From an uncultured Oscillospiraceae bacterium (lineage in GTDB: Bacteria; Bacillota; Clostridia; Oscillospirales; Ruminococcaceae), in contig CAKSPC010000015.1 of the NCBI GenBank assembly GCA_934481445.1, positions 1-48,786 on the forward strand: DNA of 48,786 nt, read 5' to 3'. Below the pieces are notes generated by a model. It made no database searches. It was given only the letters and a program-made list of their open reading frames with translations, and was not told the origin of the DNA. The stretch's first letter is position 1. Every line of letters starts with the position of its first letter. Below are positions 7,794-16,579 of this stretch, piece after piece. A program made the position numbers and the translations under genes.

Positions 7794-7908
7794 AAAAAAT
7801 CCTCTCTGCGCAAAGACAGAAAGGAACTTCAGATTATCTCTGTAATATCCCATTCCTCGGCAGGCGTGAAACCACATTAAAGCATAAAGCAACCTGCTGT
7901 CTTTAGAA
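7794..7908 (-). ncRNA. Ribosomal protein L10 leader with attenuator hairpin
   Basis: The rplJ leader carries the hallmark AAGACAGCAGG (7893-7903) paired with CCTGCCGAGG further downstream, the pattern of the L10 leader family. It ends in a terminator-type hairpin: TCCTTTCTGT (7816-7825) pairs with GCAGAGAGGA (7800-7809) and is followed by six T residues (7794-7799), about 50 nt before the rplJ start. Established biology: the L10(L12)4 complex binds the leader to reduce expression. The terminator suggests control at transcription elongation here. Confidence 0.85.
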
Positions 7909-7918
7909 CAGCATAGTT

Positions 7919-7947
7919 ATTATATCACACCAAATTAATTTTGTCAA
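7919..7947 (-). promoter_or_regulatory. rplJ-rplL promoter
   Basis: Perfect TTGACA (7942-7947) and TATAAT (7919-7924) with a 17-bp spacer on the minus strand, as expected for a highly expressed ribosomal operon. Confidence 0.92.
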
Positions 7948-7986
7948 GCACTTTTCAAAAAAATTTTTATATTCTTAAAAAAGGGC

Positions 7987-8015
7987 AAAAAAAAGGGCTG
8001 CCTGCACGGCAGCCC
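7987..8015 (-). terminator. glnN rho-independent terminator
   Basis: GGGCTGCC (8008-8015) pairs with GGCAGCCC (7995-8002) around a 5-nt loop, followed on the minus strand by eight T residues. Two further hairpins lie between it and the glnN stop (8039-8061 and about 8074-8089). Confidence 0.92.
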
Positions 8016-8108
8016 AAAAGGGAAAGGGAGCGGGATATCTTAAAGCGAGAATCGCTTTAAGTCAATGTTTCATCTGCGGGATTCCGCAGCGATGACACCA
8101 GCTGTTCA

Positions 8109-10199
8109 TTAAACGTTGAACAGCAGCTCATCGTATGTAGGATACGGCCAGTAGCTCTCTCCTACTATTGTTTCAAGCTCATCGGCAACAGCACGCAGGC
8201 TCTGCATATCTGCAAACACCTCGTCGTGATAGTAGCGTGCCTTTTCAAACTCGTCTGTGATCTCCTGTGCCTTCACTACGGCGTCGGAAAGCGCCTTTGC
8301 CTTGTCGCTGAGGGCGATGGTGAGTGTGTTGACCTTCTGAGCCATCTCTGTTTCGACCGCGGGGTCAACGCCTACTGCCTTCTTGCTTGCGGCGATATCG
8401 CAAACATCCTTGGCGAACTTCATAACTGCAGGCAGGATTTCTGTCTTTGCCATGTCGGCAGCAGTAAGAGCCTCGATGTTGATAACCTTAGAGTAGTTTT
8501 CAAGCTGGATCTCTTCTCTGGAGTGAAGCTCAACCTCGCTGTATACGCCGAACTTTGTGAAGAGCTTTACGTTCTTCTCCGCTGTCAGGCAGGGGATAGC
8601 GTCAACGGTGGACTTGAGGTTCGGCAGACCGCGCTTTTCAGCCTCTACCAGCCACTCCGCGCCGTAGCCGTTGCCGTTGAAAATAACTCTCTTATGAGCC
8701 TTGATGTTCTTAACCAACAGATCGTGCAGGGCGGTGTTGAAGTCGTCAGCCTTCTCCAGCTCGTCAGCAAATTCTGTCAGGGAATTTGCAACGATCGTGT
8801 TGAGGACCGTGTTGGGACCTGCGATATTCAGGCTGGAACCTGCGCTTCTGAACTCGAACTTGTTGCCTGTGAATGCAAACGGAGAAGTTCTGTTTCTATC
8901 TGTTGTATCTTTCGGGAAGTTAGGCAGGGAGGAAACGCCAACGTTGAACATTTCTCTGCCGGAGGTGTATTCCTTGCCCTCCTCAAGAGCCTCGATAACA
9001 TTCTCGAGTTCTTCTCCGAGGAAGATGGAGATGATAGCGGGAGGTGCCTCGTTGGCGCCGAGTCTGTGGTCGTTTCCTGCGGATGCTACGGAAAGACGCA
9101 GCAGGTCGGAGTATTCATCAACAGCCTTGATGATAGCAACGAGGAATGTCAGGAACTGTGCGTTCTCCATCGGGCTCTTGCCGGGATCCAGCAGGTTCTG
9201 ACCGTCGTCGGTGGACAGCGACCAGTTGTCGTGCTTACCGGAACCGTTGATACCTGCGAAAGGCTTTTCATGAAGCAGGCATACAAGATCGTGCTCCAGT
9301 GCGATCTTCTTCATCAGCTCCATTGTAAGCTGGTTCTGGTCGGTCGCAAGATTTGCGGGAGCGAATATGGGAGCGTTCTCGTGCTGAGCGGGAGCGACTT
9401 CGTTGTGCTTTGTCTTGGATGTGATGCCGAGCTTCCACATATGCTCGTCAAGATCCTTCATGTAGCTTGCTACACGATCCTTGATGGAGCCGAAGTAGTG
9501 GTCGTCGAGTTCCTGACCCTTGGGAGCGGGAGCGCCGAACAGCGTTCTGCCTGTGAAGATCAGATCCTTTCTCTGATCGTATGTTGCCTTATTAACAAGG
9601 AAGTATTCCTGCTCTGCGCCTACCGTCGCAACAACTCTCTTTACAGTCGTGTTGCCGAACAGCTTGAGTATTCTCAGAGCCGCGTCGGAAACAACGTCCA
9701 TGGAACGCAGCAGAGGAGTTTTCTTGTCGAGCGCTTCGCCCGAGTAGGAATAGAATGCGGTGGGGATATATAAGGAACCGCCCTTTACGAAAGCGTAGGA
9801 GGTAGGATCCCATGCGGTATAGCCTCTTGCCTCGAATGTAGCGCGGATACCGCCGGAGGGGAAGCTTGATGCATCAGGTTCGCCCTTGATGAGCTCCTTG
9901 CCCGAGAACTCCATAATAACGGTGCCGTCGCCCATGGGGGAGATGAAGCTGTCGTGCTTTTCAGCGGTGATGCCTGTCATAGGCTGGAACCAGTGGGTAT
10001 AATGTGTTGCGCCCTTTTCGATAGCCCAGTCCTTCATGGCACTTGCTACTACATCGGCAATGCTGCTGTCAAGTTCCTTGCCCTCTGCGATAGTCTTTTT
10101 CAGTGCCTTGAATACGTTCTTGGGAAGACGCTGCTTCATTGTTTCTTCGTTGAATACGTCGATACCGAACTGTTCAACCACGTTAAATTGTTCTGCCAT
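8109..10199 (-). CDS. glnN: Type III glutamine synthetase
   Basis: This is a GSIII of 696 aa, the usual length, far larger than GSI. It makes glutamine from glutamate, ammonia and ATP. Recognisable blocks include [20 protein letters not shown] [38 protein letters not shown], the [14 protein letters not shown] glutamate/metal-binding motif, the [15 protein letters not shown] block, and [24 protein letters not shown] chose ATG 10199 ([12 protein letters not shown]) because AGGAGGAAAAGGG precedes it; an in-frame longer start at 10316 falls inside the leader and promoter. Expression is probably regulated through the complex leader and the repeats upstream. Confidence 0.96.
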   Translation of the reverse strand: MAEQFNVVEQFGIDVFNEETMKQRLPKNVFKALKKTIAEGKELDSSIADVVASAMKDWAIEKGATHYTHWFQPMTGITAEKHDSFISPMGDGTVIMEFSGKELIKGEPDASSFPSGGIRATFEARGYTAWDPTSYAFVKGGSLYIPTAFYSYSGEALDKKTPLLRSMDVVSDAALRILKLFGNTTVKRVVATVGAEQEYFLVNKATYDQRKDLIFTGRTLFGAPAPKGQELDDHYFGSIKDRVASYMKDLDEHMWKLGITSKTKHNEVAPAQHENAPIFAPANLATDQNQLTMELMKKIALEHDLVCLLHEKPFAGINGSGKHDNWSLSTDDGQNLLDPGKSPMENAQFLTFLVAIIKAVDEYSDLLRLSVASAGNDHRLGANEAPPAIISIFLGEELENVIEALEEGKEYTSGREMFNVGVSSLPNFPKDTTDRNRTSPFAFTGNKFEFRSAGSSLNIAGPNTVLNTIVANSLTEFADELEKADDFNTALHDLLVKNIKAHKRVIFNGNGYGAEWLVEAEKRGLPNLKSTVDAIPCLTAEKNVKLFTKFGVYSEVELHSREEIQLENYSKVINIEALTAADMAKTEILPAVMKFAKDVCDIAASKKAVGVDPAVETEMAQKVNTLTIALSDKAKALSDAVVKAQEITDEFEKARYYHDEVFADMQSLRAVADELETIVGESYWPYPTYDELLFNV

Positions 10200-10260
10200 G
10201 TCCCTTTTCCTCCTTGAGAGTGATTTGATCGTTTTGTTTAGTTGCCATATAAGCACAAAA

Positions 10261-10308
10261 ACGGCATTCAGAGCGCAGGAAACCTGCTCTCGAAACGCCG
10301 TTGTTTCG
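10261..10308 (-). promoter_or_regulatory. glnN leader: two mutually exclusive hairpins (possible attenuator)
   Basis: Near the predicted 5' end of the glnN transcript CGAAAC (10303-10308) pairs with GTTTCG (10291-10296) around the six-base loop AACGGC, which has A in position 1 and G in position 4, as in RNA targets of ANTAR antiterminators. The bases ACGGC of the same loop can instead pair with GCCGT (10261-10265), enclosing an inner AGAGC/GCTCT stem and followed by TTTTTGTG, a weak terminator. The two folds compete. A second ANTAR-type hexaloop hairpin was not found, so the ANTAR assignment is only suggestive. Confidence 0.45.
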
Positions 10309-10323
10309 CTTATCACAGTTATT

Positions 10324-10352
10324 ATTATAGCCGAAAAAGCTTGTTTTGTCTA
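10324..10352 (-). promoter_or_regulatory. glnN promoter
   Basis: TAGACA (10347-10352), 17-bp spacer, TATAAT (10324-10329) on the minus strand. The resulting leader is about 118 nt before the glnN ATG. Confidence 0.85.
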
Positions 10353-10360
10353 CTGCATAT

Positions 10361-10514
10361 TTGCACAAATTGCCTTAATTTTTCGTACAGATTTTTTCGC
10401 ACCTTGCACAAAGCAAAGACAAGTTTATGCAATTCAAGCGTTTTTCTATTTCGAAATGCACTTGTACACCATGATTTTTCGGTCAATCACGCTCAATTAT
10501 TGCAAGTTGCACAA
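10361..10514. repeat. Three TTGCACAA repeats upstream of glnN
   Basis: Plus-strand TTGCACAA occurs at 10361-10368, 10404-10411 and 10507-10514, with start-to-start spacings of 43 and 103 bp, close to whole helical turns. The nearest copy is 8 bp upstream of the -35 box. The third overlaps a 7-bp inverted repeat, TTGCAAG/CTTGCAA (about 10500-10527). The region (10353-10541) has no gene. Copies at such positions suggest a transcription factor site; which factor is unknown. Confidence 0.5.
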
Positions 10515-10541
10515 TTTAATCTTGCAATTCATTTTTGAAAC

Positions 10542-10570
10542 AAAAATCCCGCAGAACAAATCTGCGGGAT
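10542..10570 (-). terminator. dnaJ terminator
   Basis: ATCCCGCAGA (10561-10570) pairs with TCTGCGGGAT (10546-10555) around a 5-nt loop and is followed by TTTTTG on the minus strand, 9 bp after the dnaJ stop. It ends the heat-shock operon. Confidence 0.92.
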
Positions 10571-10578
10571 AAAGCTGT

Positions 10579-11754
10579 TTATTTGCCGAACATATCCTTG
10601 AACTTCGAGAAGAACGAGCTGCGCTTTTCATAATTTTTCGGCTCGAGGGTATCCTCGAACGCCTGAAGCGCGTCCTTCTGCTTTTTGTTAAGGTTCTTCG
10701 GAACTTCAACGTTGATACGCACCATCTGATCGCCGCGGTCGCCCTCGTTGCGCTGGAGCTTCTGAACGCCCTTTCCGCGCAGACGGAATACCGTGCCGGG
10801 CTGCGTTCCTGCGGGAACATTGTAACTTACCTTGCCGTCGATGGTGGGCACCTCGATCTCCGCACCGAGAGCCGCCTGTGTATATGTTATCGGGAAATCA
10901 ATCCAGATATTGTAATCCTCACGTTCGAACATCTGATCCTTGCGGACGGTAATGCGAACCTTGAGGTCGCCGCGGGGACCGCCGTTGCTGCCGGCGTTGC
11001 CCTGTCCGCGCACATTGAGCGTCATACCGTTGTCAATACCTGCGGGTACCTTAACGCTGACAGTCTTGCGCATATTCACCTTGCCGGATCCGCTGCACTT
11101 CGGGCAGGGATTTTCGATGATCTTGCCCTTGCCGCCGCACTTTGTGCAGGGACGCTGGCTCATCATAGAGCCGAACATGGTGCGCTGCTGAACGTTGATA
11201 CGACCCGTACCCTTGCAGTCCGGGCAGGTCTTGGCGGTAGTGCCCGCCTTTGCGCCCGTGCCCTTGCAGTCCGGGCAGTCCTCTACCCTGTTTACGGTTA
11301 TGTCATGCGAAACGCCCTTGCAGGCTTCCATGAAGCTGATGTCAAGCTGAACGGCGATATCCGTGCCGCGGCGGGGCGCATTCGCGCTTCCGCCCGAGGA
11401 GCGCGAGCCGCCGAAGCCGCCGCTCATTCCCCCGAAAATATCACCGAAAATGTCGCTGAGGTCAACGCCGTCGAAGCCGCCGCTGAATCCGCCGAAGCCG
11501 CCCGCGCCAGCACCCGCGCCATAGCTCGGGTCAACGCCCGCATGACCAAACTGATCATACTTCGCGCGCTTTTCGGGGTCGGAAAGCACCTGGTTTGCCT
11601 CGTTGACTTCCTTGAATTTTGCCTCTGCCTCGGGGTCGTCCGGGTTAAGGTCGGGGTGATATTTCTTCGCCAACTTACGATAGGCTTTCTTTATTTCGTC
11701 GTCTGTTGCGCCCTTCTGAAGCCCCAGCACCTCATAATAATCTCTTTTTTCCAT
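10579..11754 (-). CDS. dnaJ: Chaperone DnaJ (Hsp40)
   Basis: This 391-aa protein is a full class I Hsp40. The J domain (residues 4-70) has the KKYHPDLNP motif that stimulates DnaK ATPase. A Gly/Phe-rich linker follows (about 75-125), then four CxxCxGxG zinc-binding motifs ([40 protein letters not shown]) and the two C-terminal substrate-binding barrels. It delivers unfolded clients to DnaK. It is the last gene of the hrcA operon, 152 bp after dnaK, and has AAAGGA before its start. Confidence 0.98.
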   Translation of the reverse strand: MEKRDYYEVLGLQKGATDDEIKKAYRKLAKKYHPDLNPDDPEAEAKFKEVNEANQVLSDPEKRAKYDQFGHAGVDPSYGAGAGAGGFGGFSGGFDGVDLSDIFGDIFGGMSGGFGGSRSSGGSANAPRRGTDIAVQLDISFMEACKGVSHDITVNRVEDCPDCKGTGAKAGTTAKTCPDCKGTGRINVQQRTMFGSMMSQRPCTKCGGKGKIIENPCPKCSGSGKVNMRKTVSVKVPAGIDNGMTLNVRGQGNAGSNGGPRGDLKVRITVRKDQMFEREDYNIWIDFPITYTQAALGAEIEVPTIDGKVSYNVPAGTQPGTVFRLRGKGVQKLQRNEGDRGDQMVRINVEVPKNLNKKQKDALQAFEDTLEPKNYEKRSSFFSKFKDMFGK

Positions 11755-11817
11755 ATATCATCAATCCTTTACGGGAAAAATTTCACCGCCTTGAACGGAA
11801 TTCATGCTCGGTATAAA

Positions 11818-11852
11818 GCAGCGCCCTGCGGCAATATGCCCCAAGGCGCTGC
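11818..11852 (-). promoter_or_regulatory. Hairpin between dnaK and dnaJ
   Basis: GCAGCGCC and GGCGCTGC arms (11818-11852) form a strong stem with an internal GC-rich arm, followed on the minus strand by only TTTATACC. It could lower read-through into dnaJ or mark an mRNA processing or stability boundary that sets the DnaK:DnaJ ratio. Weak T-run, so not a full terminator. Confidence 0.55.
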
Positions 11853-11906
11853 CTATATTTACCGACACTTCAAGCGCAGCAGTCCGATCTCAAGTGCCGC
11901 CCGGAA

Positions 11907-13745
11907 TTACTTCTCGGTATACTCTACGTCTACCGCGCCGTCATCATTGCCGCCATTATTGCCGTTGTCCTGTGCGGCCTGTGCCGCAGCAGCCATATCC
12001 TCGGGGTTGCCGCCGTTTGCCTGATAGATCTTGCCGGCTACCTCATAGAATGCTGTCTGAAGCTCTTCCTTAGCCTTCTTGATAGCTTCGATATCTGTGC
12101 CCTTGAGCGCTTCCTCAAGTGCTGTGATCTTGGGCTCTACCTTTGCCTTGTCGTCAGCGGATACCTTATCGCCGAAGTCGGTCATGGACTTCTTGATCTG
12201 GTATACCATCGAGTCAGCCTCGTTGCGGGCGTCAACATCTTCCTTGCGCTTCTTATCCTCAGCCGCAAATGCTTCTGCTTCCTTGACAGCCTTGTCGATA
12301 TCGTCCTTGCTCATGTTGGTGGAAGCGGTGATGGAAATATGCTGCTCCTTGCCCGTGCCGAGGTCCTTTGCAGATACGTTTACGATACCGTTTGCATCGA
12401 TATCGAAAGTTACCTCGATCTGCGGGATTCCACGGGGTGCGGGAGCGATACCATCCAGACGGAAGTTACCGATGGACTTGTTGTCCTTTGCAAACTCACG
12501 CTCGCCCTGAAGTACGTTGATGTCAACGCTGGGCTGGTTGTCTGCGTAGGTGGAGAATACCTGGCTCTTCTTTGTAGGAATGGTGGTGTTTCTGTCGATC
12601 ATTCTGGTGCAAACGCCGCCTGCGGTTTCGATACCAAGGGACAGAGGAGTTACATCCAGCAGAACGATGCCGCTTACTTCCTTATTGAGGACGCCGCCCT
12701 GAATTGCCGCACCGATGGATACGCACTCATCGGGGTTGATACCCTTGAAAGGCTCTGCGCCAAGGAAGTTCTTTACTGCTTCCTGTACAGCGGGGATACG
12801 GGTGGAACCGCCGACCAGAAGGATCTTGTGGATCTCGTTCTTTGCAAGGCCGGAATCGCTGATAGCCTGCTTCAGCGGGCCCATTGTAGCTTCAACGAGG
12901 TCTGCGGTCAGGTCGTTGAACTTAGCTCTGGAAAGTGTAACGTTCAGGTGCTTAGGACCTGTTGCGTCTGCGGTGATATAGGGGATGGAGATGTTTACGG
13001 ATGTGGAGTTGGAAAGAGCGATCTTTGCCTTTTCCGCCTCATCCTTTAATCTCTGCATTGCGAACTTATCGTTTGCGAGGTCGATTCCATCGGACTTCTT
13101 GAACTCTTCTCTCAGGAAATCAATGATTCTCTGGTCGAAGTCGTCACCGCCGAGGTGGTTGTTACCAGCTGTTGCAAGGACTTCCTGTACGCCGTCGCCG
13201 ATATTGATAACGGATACATCGAATGTACCGCCGCCGAGGTCGTATACAACGATGTTCTGTTCTTCTTCCTTATCAACGCCGTAAGCCAGCGCAGCGGCTG
13301 TAGGCTCGTTGATGATACGCTGAACATTCAGACCTGCGATCTGACCTGCGTCCTTTGTCGCCTGACGCTGGGAGTCGGTGAAGTATGCGGGAACTGTGAT
13401 AACAGCGTCCGTAACCTTCTCGCCGAGGTATGCTTCAGCGTCGGTCTTGAGCTTCTGAAGTATCATCGCGGAGATCTCCTGAGGAGTGTACTTCTTGCCG
13501 TCGATGTCTACCTTATAATCGCTGCCCATGTGGCGCTTGATGGAGATAACGGTCTTTTCGGGGTTCTGAACGGCCTGGTTCTTTGCAAGCTGGCCGACCA
13601 GCCTTTCGCCGTCCTTGGTGAATGCAACTACGGAAGGAGTTGTTCTGCTGCCTTCGGAGTTAGTGATAACAACGGGCTCGCCGCCCTCAATAACGGATAC
13701 ACAGCTGTTGGTTGTACCTAAGTCAATACCAATGATCTTTCCCAT
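11907..13745 (-). CDS. dnaK: Chaperone DnaK (Hsp70)
   Basis: This 612-aa Hsp70 begins [27 protein letters not shown] (phosphate-1 loop) and contains [14 protein letters not shown] (phosphate-2), [14 protein letters not shown] (adenosine) and the interdomain linker region [17 protein letters not shown]. The substrate-binding domain and a C-terminal lid follow, ending in the acidic DVEYTEK. Its length matches Gram-positive DnaK, which lacks the 24-residue insertion of the proteobacterial nucleotide-binding domain. It holds unfolded proteins in an ATP-dependent cycle with DnaJ and GrpE. The RBS GGAGGAATTC is strong. Confidence 0.99.
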   Translation of the reverse strand: MGKIIGIDLGTTNSCVSVIEGGEPVVITNSEGSRTTPSVVAFTKDGERLVGQLAKNQAVQNPEKTVISIKRHMGSDYKVDIDGKKYTPQEISAMILQKLKTDAEAYLGEKVTDAVITVPAYFTDSQRQATKDAGQIAGLNVQRIINEPTAAALAYGVDKEEEQNIVVYDLGGGTFDVSVINIGDGVQEVLATAGNNHLGGDDFDQRIIDFLREEFKKSDGIDLANDKFAMQRLKDEAEKAKIALSNSTSVNISIPYITADATGPKHLNVTLSRAKFNDLTADLVEATMGPLKQAISDSGLAKNEIHKILLVGGSTRIPAVQEAVKNFLGAEPFKGINPDECVSIGAAIQGGVLNKEVSGIVLLDVTPLSLGIETAGGVCTRMIDRNTTIPTKKSQVFSTYADNQPSVDINVLQGEREFAKDNKSIGNFRLDGIAPAPRGIPQIEVTFDIDANGIVNVSAKDLGTGKEQHISITASTNMSKDDIDKAVKEAEAFAAEDKKRKEDVDARNEADSMVYQIKKSMTDFGDKVSADDKAKVEPKITALEEALKGTDIEAIKKAKEELQTAFYEVAGKIYQANGGNPEDMAAAAQAAQDNGNNGGNDDGAVDVEYTEK

Positions 13746-13774
13746 AATGAATTCCTCCGTTCAATTTATCTTGT

Positions 13775-14320
13775 TTAGTTTGCCACCGCTACCATTGCGA
13801 AGCGGATGACCTTGTCATTTATCTTGTAGCCCTTTGCAAAGGTCTTTGCGACCTTGCCGCTCTCCAGCCCGCTGTCGTCAACGCGCTGAACAGCCTGATG
13901 CATGGCGGGATCAAAATCCGCGCCGTCGCTTTCGATCTCCTCTACTCCAAGGTTCTTTAACGTACTCATGAAGCTGTCATAGATCATCTGAACGCCCTGC
14001 TTGTATTTTTCATCGGTGCAGTCAGCCTCCAGCGCCCTTATCAGGTTATCCATAACCGGCAGGAACTGCGAGGTCACTGTTGTGATGATATCCGCGCGGA
14101 GCGCGTCCTTCTCGCGTGCGGAGCGCTTTCTGAAGTTGTCGTACTCTGCCATCGTGCGCAGCAGCTGATCCTTAACCGACGCAAGCTCGGCAGCCACCTT
14201 TTCGGCTTCGCTGTCCTCTGCTGCGATTTCATCGGCTGCGGGTTCAACAGTTGTTTCCGCTGTTTCCTCGGCGGCTTCCTGTACGGCTTCCTCCTGCTTT
14301 ATCTCTTCGCTATCTGTCAT
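13775..14320 (-). CDS. grpE: Nucleotide exchange factor GrpE
   Basis: This 181-aa protein has a low-complexity acidic N-terminus (about residues 1-45), a long dimerising helix (LLRTMAEYDNFRKRSAREKDAL) and the C-terminal beta domain that opens DnaK to release ADP (VQRVDDSGLESGKVAKTFAKGYKINDKVIRFAMVAVAN). Its start overlaps the hrcA 3' end by 11 nt, so translation is coupled. It sits in the canonical hrcA-grpE-dnaK-dnaJ order. Confidence 0.97.
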   Translation of the reverse strand: MTDSEEIKQEEAVQEAAEETAETTVEPAADEIAAEDSEAEKVAAELASVKDQLLRTMAEYDNFRKRSAREKDALRADIITTVTSQFLPVMDNLIRALEADCTDEKYKQGVQMIYDSFMSTLKNLGVEEIESDGADFDPAMHQAVQRVDDSGLESGKVAKTFAKGYKINDKVIRFAMVAVAN

Positions 14321-15359
14321 TCTTATCCTTCTCCTCGCTTTCTATCTGCGCGGGGCTTTCCTGCGAAAGCATTCGCGTAACCTTTCGGCTGAGATATTCT
14401 ATATAAGGAATTACCTTGCGGTAATCCAGTCTTAGCGGTCCTATAACGCCTATCGTGCCTGCGGGCTTTCCGTCCTTGTAGTAATTGGCGCTTACGAGGG
14501 TCGAATTCGATATCGCGAACTCGTTGTCCTCCTCGCCGAAGCGGATGTTTATGCCCGAGAGTGCGTTGTCAAGCATTCCCGAAAGCTCGCTCTTCTGCGA
14601 CAGGAACCTTACCACATCATCCATCGGGAACTCGTTGCACGCCAGCAGATTTGCCTCACCCTTGACCTCAACGCTGTCCCTCATCATTTCTTCCGAGAGC
14701 TCGTACACCGCATGAAGCAGCGGCGAGAGCGACAGCATATAGCCGCCCAGCGCCTGCGCCATCTTCGCGATATATTCCTCGGACATATTCTCGAGGTTCA
14801 CGCCGCGGAGGTGTTCGTTGAGAAATCCCGTGAAATCCGCCATCTGCTCGTTCGTTAAATCAAACTCCATCCGGCAGGCCTTGTTCTTTATCGCTCCGTT
14901 TGAAGCTATCAGCAGCAGAACGTACATTCTGCGTCCCGTCGGAATGACATCCACCTTGGTTATCACCGAGAACTTCGAAGCGTGGTTGGTTGAAATAGCC
15001 GCGCATTTCGTTATTTCGGCGAGCGCCGTGGAAGCGTTCTCAACGATCGCGTCATCCGTCACCGCGCCCTCTCCGAGCAGACCGTCTATCGCGGCGATCT
15101 CATCCTCGTCGATGGGTACGGGGGACATCAGGTTGTCAATGTAATATCTGAATCCCTTGTAGGTAGGCACCCTGCCCGCCGATGTGTGCGGGTGGTCAAG
15201 ATAACCCTCCTGCTCGAGAGCTGCCATCGTGTTTCTGATAGTAGCCGAGGATACCGTGATATCTTCCCTTTCTGCGAGAGCCTTTGAACCGACAGGCTCG
15301 CCTGTGCGGATATACTCATCGACTATCGCCGCGAGTATTTTCATTGCCCTTGTATCCAC
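14310..15359 (-). CDS. hrcA: Heat-inducible transcription repressor HrcA
   Basis: This roughly 349-aa protein is HrcA, the repressor that binds CIRCE. The N-terminal winged helix is clear (RAMKILAAIVDEYIRTGEPVGSKALAEREDITVSSATIRNTMAALEQEGYLDHPHTSAGRVPTYKGFRYYID), followed by the GAF-like and inserted domains. I prefer GTG 15359 because AAAGGA lies 8 nt upstream; ATG 15368 would put that site immediately at the start codon, giving only 3 extra residues. HrcA needs GroEL to fold, linking repression to chaperone availability. The operon is autoregulated by the CIRCE just upstream. Confidence 0.96.
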   Translation of the reverse strand: MDTRAMKILAAIVDEYIRTGEPVGSKALAEREDITVSSATIRNTMAALEQEGYLDHPHTSAGRVPTYKGFRYYIDNLMSPVPIDEDEIAAIDGLLGEGAVTDDAIVENASTALAEITKCAAISTNHASKFSVITKVDVIPTGRRMYVLLLIASNGAIKNKACRMEFDLTNEQMADFTGFLNEHLRGVNLENMSEEYIAKMAQALGGYMLSLSPLLHAVYELSEEMMRDSVEVKGEANLLACNEFPMDDVVRFLSQKSELSGMLDNALSGINIRFGEEDNEFAISNSTLVSANYYKDGKPAGTIGVIGPLRLDYRKVIPYIEYLSRKVTRMLSQESPAQIESEEKDKNDR

Positions 15360-15401
15360 GCCGACCATCCTTTCCGACTGATTCCGAATTGCTTATCCGG
15401 T

Positions 15402-15428
15402 TTAGCACTCTTTCTCCTTGAGTGCTAA
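15402..15428. promoter_or_regulatory. CIRCE operator
   Basis: TTAGCACTC (15402-15410), 9-bp spacer, GAGTGCTAA (15420-15428): a perfect match to the CIRCE consensus. It begins about 4 bp downstream of the -10 box of the hrcA promoter, so bound HrcA would block initiation; it also lies in the mRNA leader. Confidence 0.98.
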
Positions 15429-15432
15429 ATAT

Positions 15433-15461
15433 AATTTATCATGTTTTTCACGATTTGTCAA
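15433..15461 (-). promoter_or_regulatory. hrcA operon promoter
   Basis: TTGACA (15456-15461), 17-bp spacer, TAAATT (15433-15438) on the minus strand, directly upstream of CIRCE. A vegetative sigma-A type, as expected for class I heat-shock genes. Confidence 0.9.
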
Positions 15462-15565
15462 GTGTTTTTTGAAAAAAATATCACAAACTCGATAATATTT
15501 TTTAATAATTCTTTATGCAACATTACCATTATGCACAGAAAACGGCGCTGTTATGCGGTTTGTTC

Positions 15566-15594
15566 TTGACAATGCATTATTATAGTATTATAAT
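15566..15594 (+). promoter_or_regulatory. Promoter of the radical SAM gene
   Basis: TTGACA (15566-15571), 17-bp spacer, TATAAT (15589-15594): consensus in both boxes. It is divergent from the hrcA promoter. Confidence 0.9.
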
Positions 15595-15629
15595 GTTCAT
15601 AGATAGTTTTTTAATGAACGGAGCATAAT

Positions 15630-16490
15630 ATGCATTTAGTAAATGCCAAAGGAATATTATCACAAAGCAACGGCATGAACATCTACCGCGGCTGCCTGCA
15701 CGGGTGCATATACTGCGACGCCCGCAGCGACTGCTACAATATGCCGCACGATTTTGAGGATATCGAGGTCAAGCAGAACGCCCCGAAGCTGCTTGCCGCC
15801 GCGCTAAAATCCAGGCGCCGCCGCTGCATGATCGGCACGGGAGCCATGAGCGACCCGTACCTCCCCATAGAAAAGGAACTGAAACTGACCCGCCGCTGCC
15901 TTGAAATCATCGGGCGGGAGCGCTTCGGCGCCGCCGTGCAGACAAAATCCGACCTTATCATGCGGGACATCGACCTGCTGGACAATATCAACAGACAGGC
16001 GAAAGCGGTCGTTCAGATGACCGTCACCACCACCGACGAGTCGCTCTGCCGCATCATCGAACCTAACGTATGCACATCCGCGCGGCGGTTCGAGGTGCTG
16101 TCAGAAATGCATTCCCGCGGGATACCGACGGTGCTGTGGATGACCCCGCTGCTTCCTTATATAAATGATACCGAAGAAAATGTGCGGCAAATAGTCCGCA
16201 CGGCAGCGGAGGTCGGATGCAGTAGGATAATATGCTTCGACATGGGGCTGACCCTGCGCACCGGCGACAGGGAACACTACTATGCCGCCCTCGACAGGCA
16301 TTTTCCCGGGCTGAAAGAACGCTACATCCGTGAATACGGCACCGCCTACCAGCTCCCCTCCCCGAACAAAAAGGTGCTGTGGCGTGTGTTCATCGAGGAA
16401 TGCGGGCGAGCGCATATCGAGTATGACATCAACAAAATCTTCGAGTTCATGCATACGCCGGATGAGGATGAACAGCTCACATTGTTTTAA
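15630..16490 (+). CDS. SPL-like radical SAM protein
   Basis: This 286-aa protein has the radical SAM cluster motif CLHGCIYC (Cys22, Cys26, Cys29) directly after NGMNIYRG, the start typical of the SplB-like/Rv2578c group. A partial TIM barrel follows (MIGTGAMSDPYLPIEKELKLTRRCLEII, VQTKSDLIMRDIDLL, VVQMTVTTTDESLCRIIEPN). In this group only spore photoproduct lyase has a well-known reaction. The thymine-dimer-specific residues cannot be confirmed here, so the activity is unassigned. It is a single-gene unit with its own consensus promoter and a terminator shared with gpmI. GAACGGAGC precedes the ATG. Confidence 0.83.
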   Translation: MHLVNAKGILSQSNGMNIYRGCLHGCIYCDARSDCYNMPHDFEDIEVKQNAPKLLAAALKSRRRRCMIGTGAMSDPYLPIEKELKLTRRCLEIIGRERFGAAVQTKSDLIMRDIDLLDNINRQAKAVVQMTVTTTDESLCRIIEPNVCTSARRFEVLSEMHSRGIPTVLWMTPLLPYINDTEENVRQIVRTAAEVGCSRIICFDMGLTLRTGDREHYYAALDRHFPGLKERYIREYGTAYQLPSPNKKVLWRVFIEECGRAHIEYDINKIFEFMHTPDEDEQLTLF

Positions 16491-16514
16491 CTTTTCAACA
16501 CCAAAAACAGCAAA

Positions 16515-16539
16515 ACCGCCCCCGAAAACCGAGGGCGGT
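16515..16539. terminator. Bidirectional terminator between radical SAM gene and gpmI
   Basis: ACCGCCC (16515-16521) and GGGCGGT (16533-16539) form the stem. Plus-strand sequence continues CTTATTAT; on the minus strand it is TTTTGCTGTTTTTGG. It serves convergent genes. Confidence 0.8.
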
Positions 16540-16579
16540 CTTATTATAACCGAATTACGGTCGTTTCAGCCGTGACAAA

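Noticed and set aside
8226..9773. Plus-strand open frame of 515 codons inside glnN
   Set aside because: Antisense of a strongly conserved GSIII gene; Cys/Leu/Val-rich composition typical of reverse-complement shadows.
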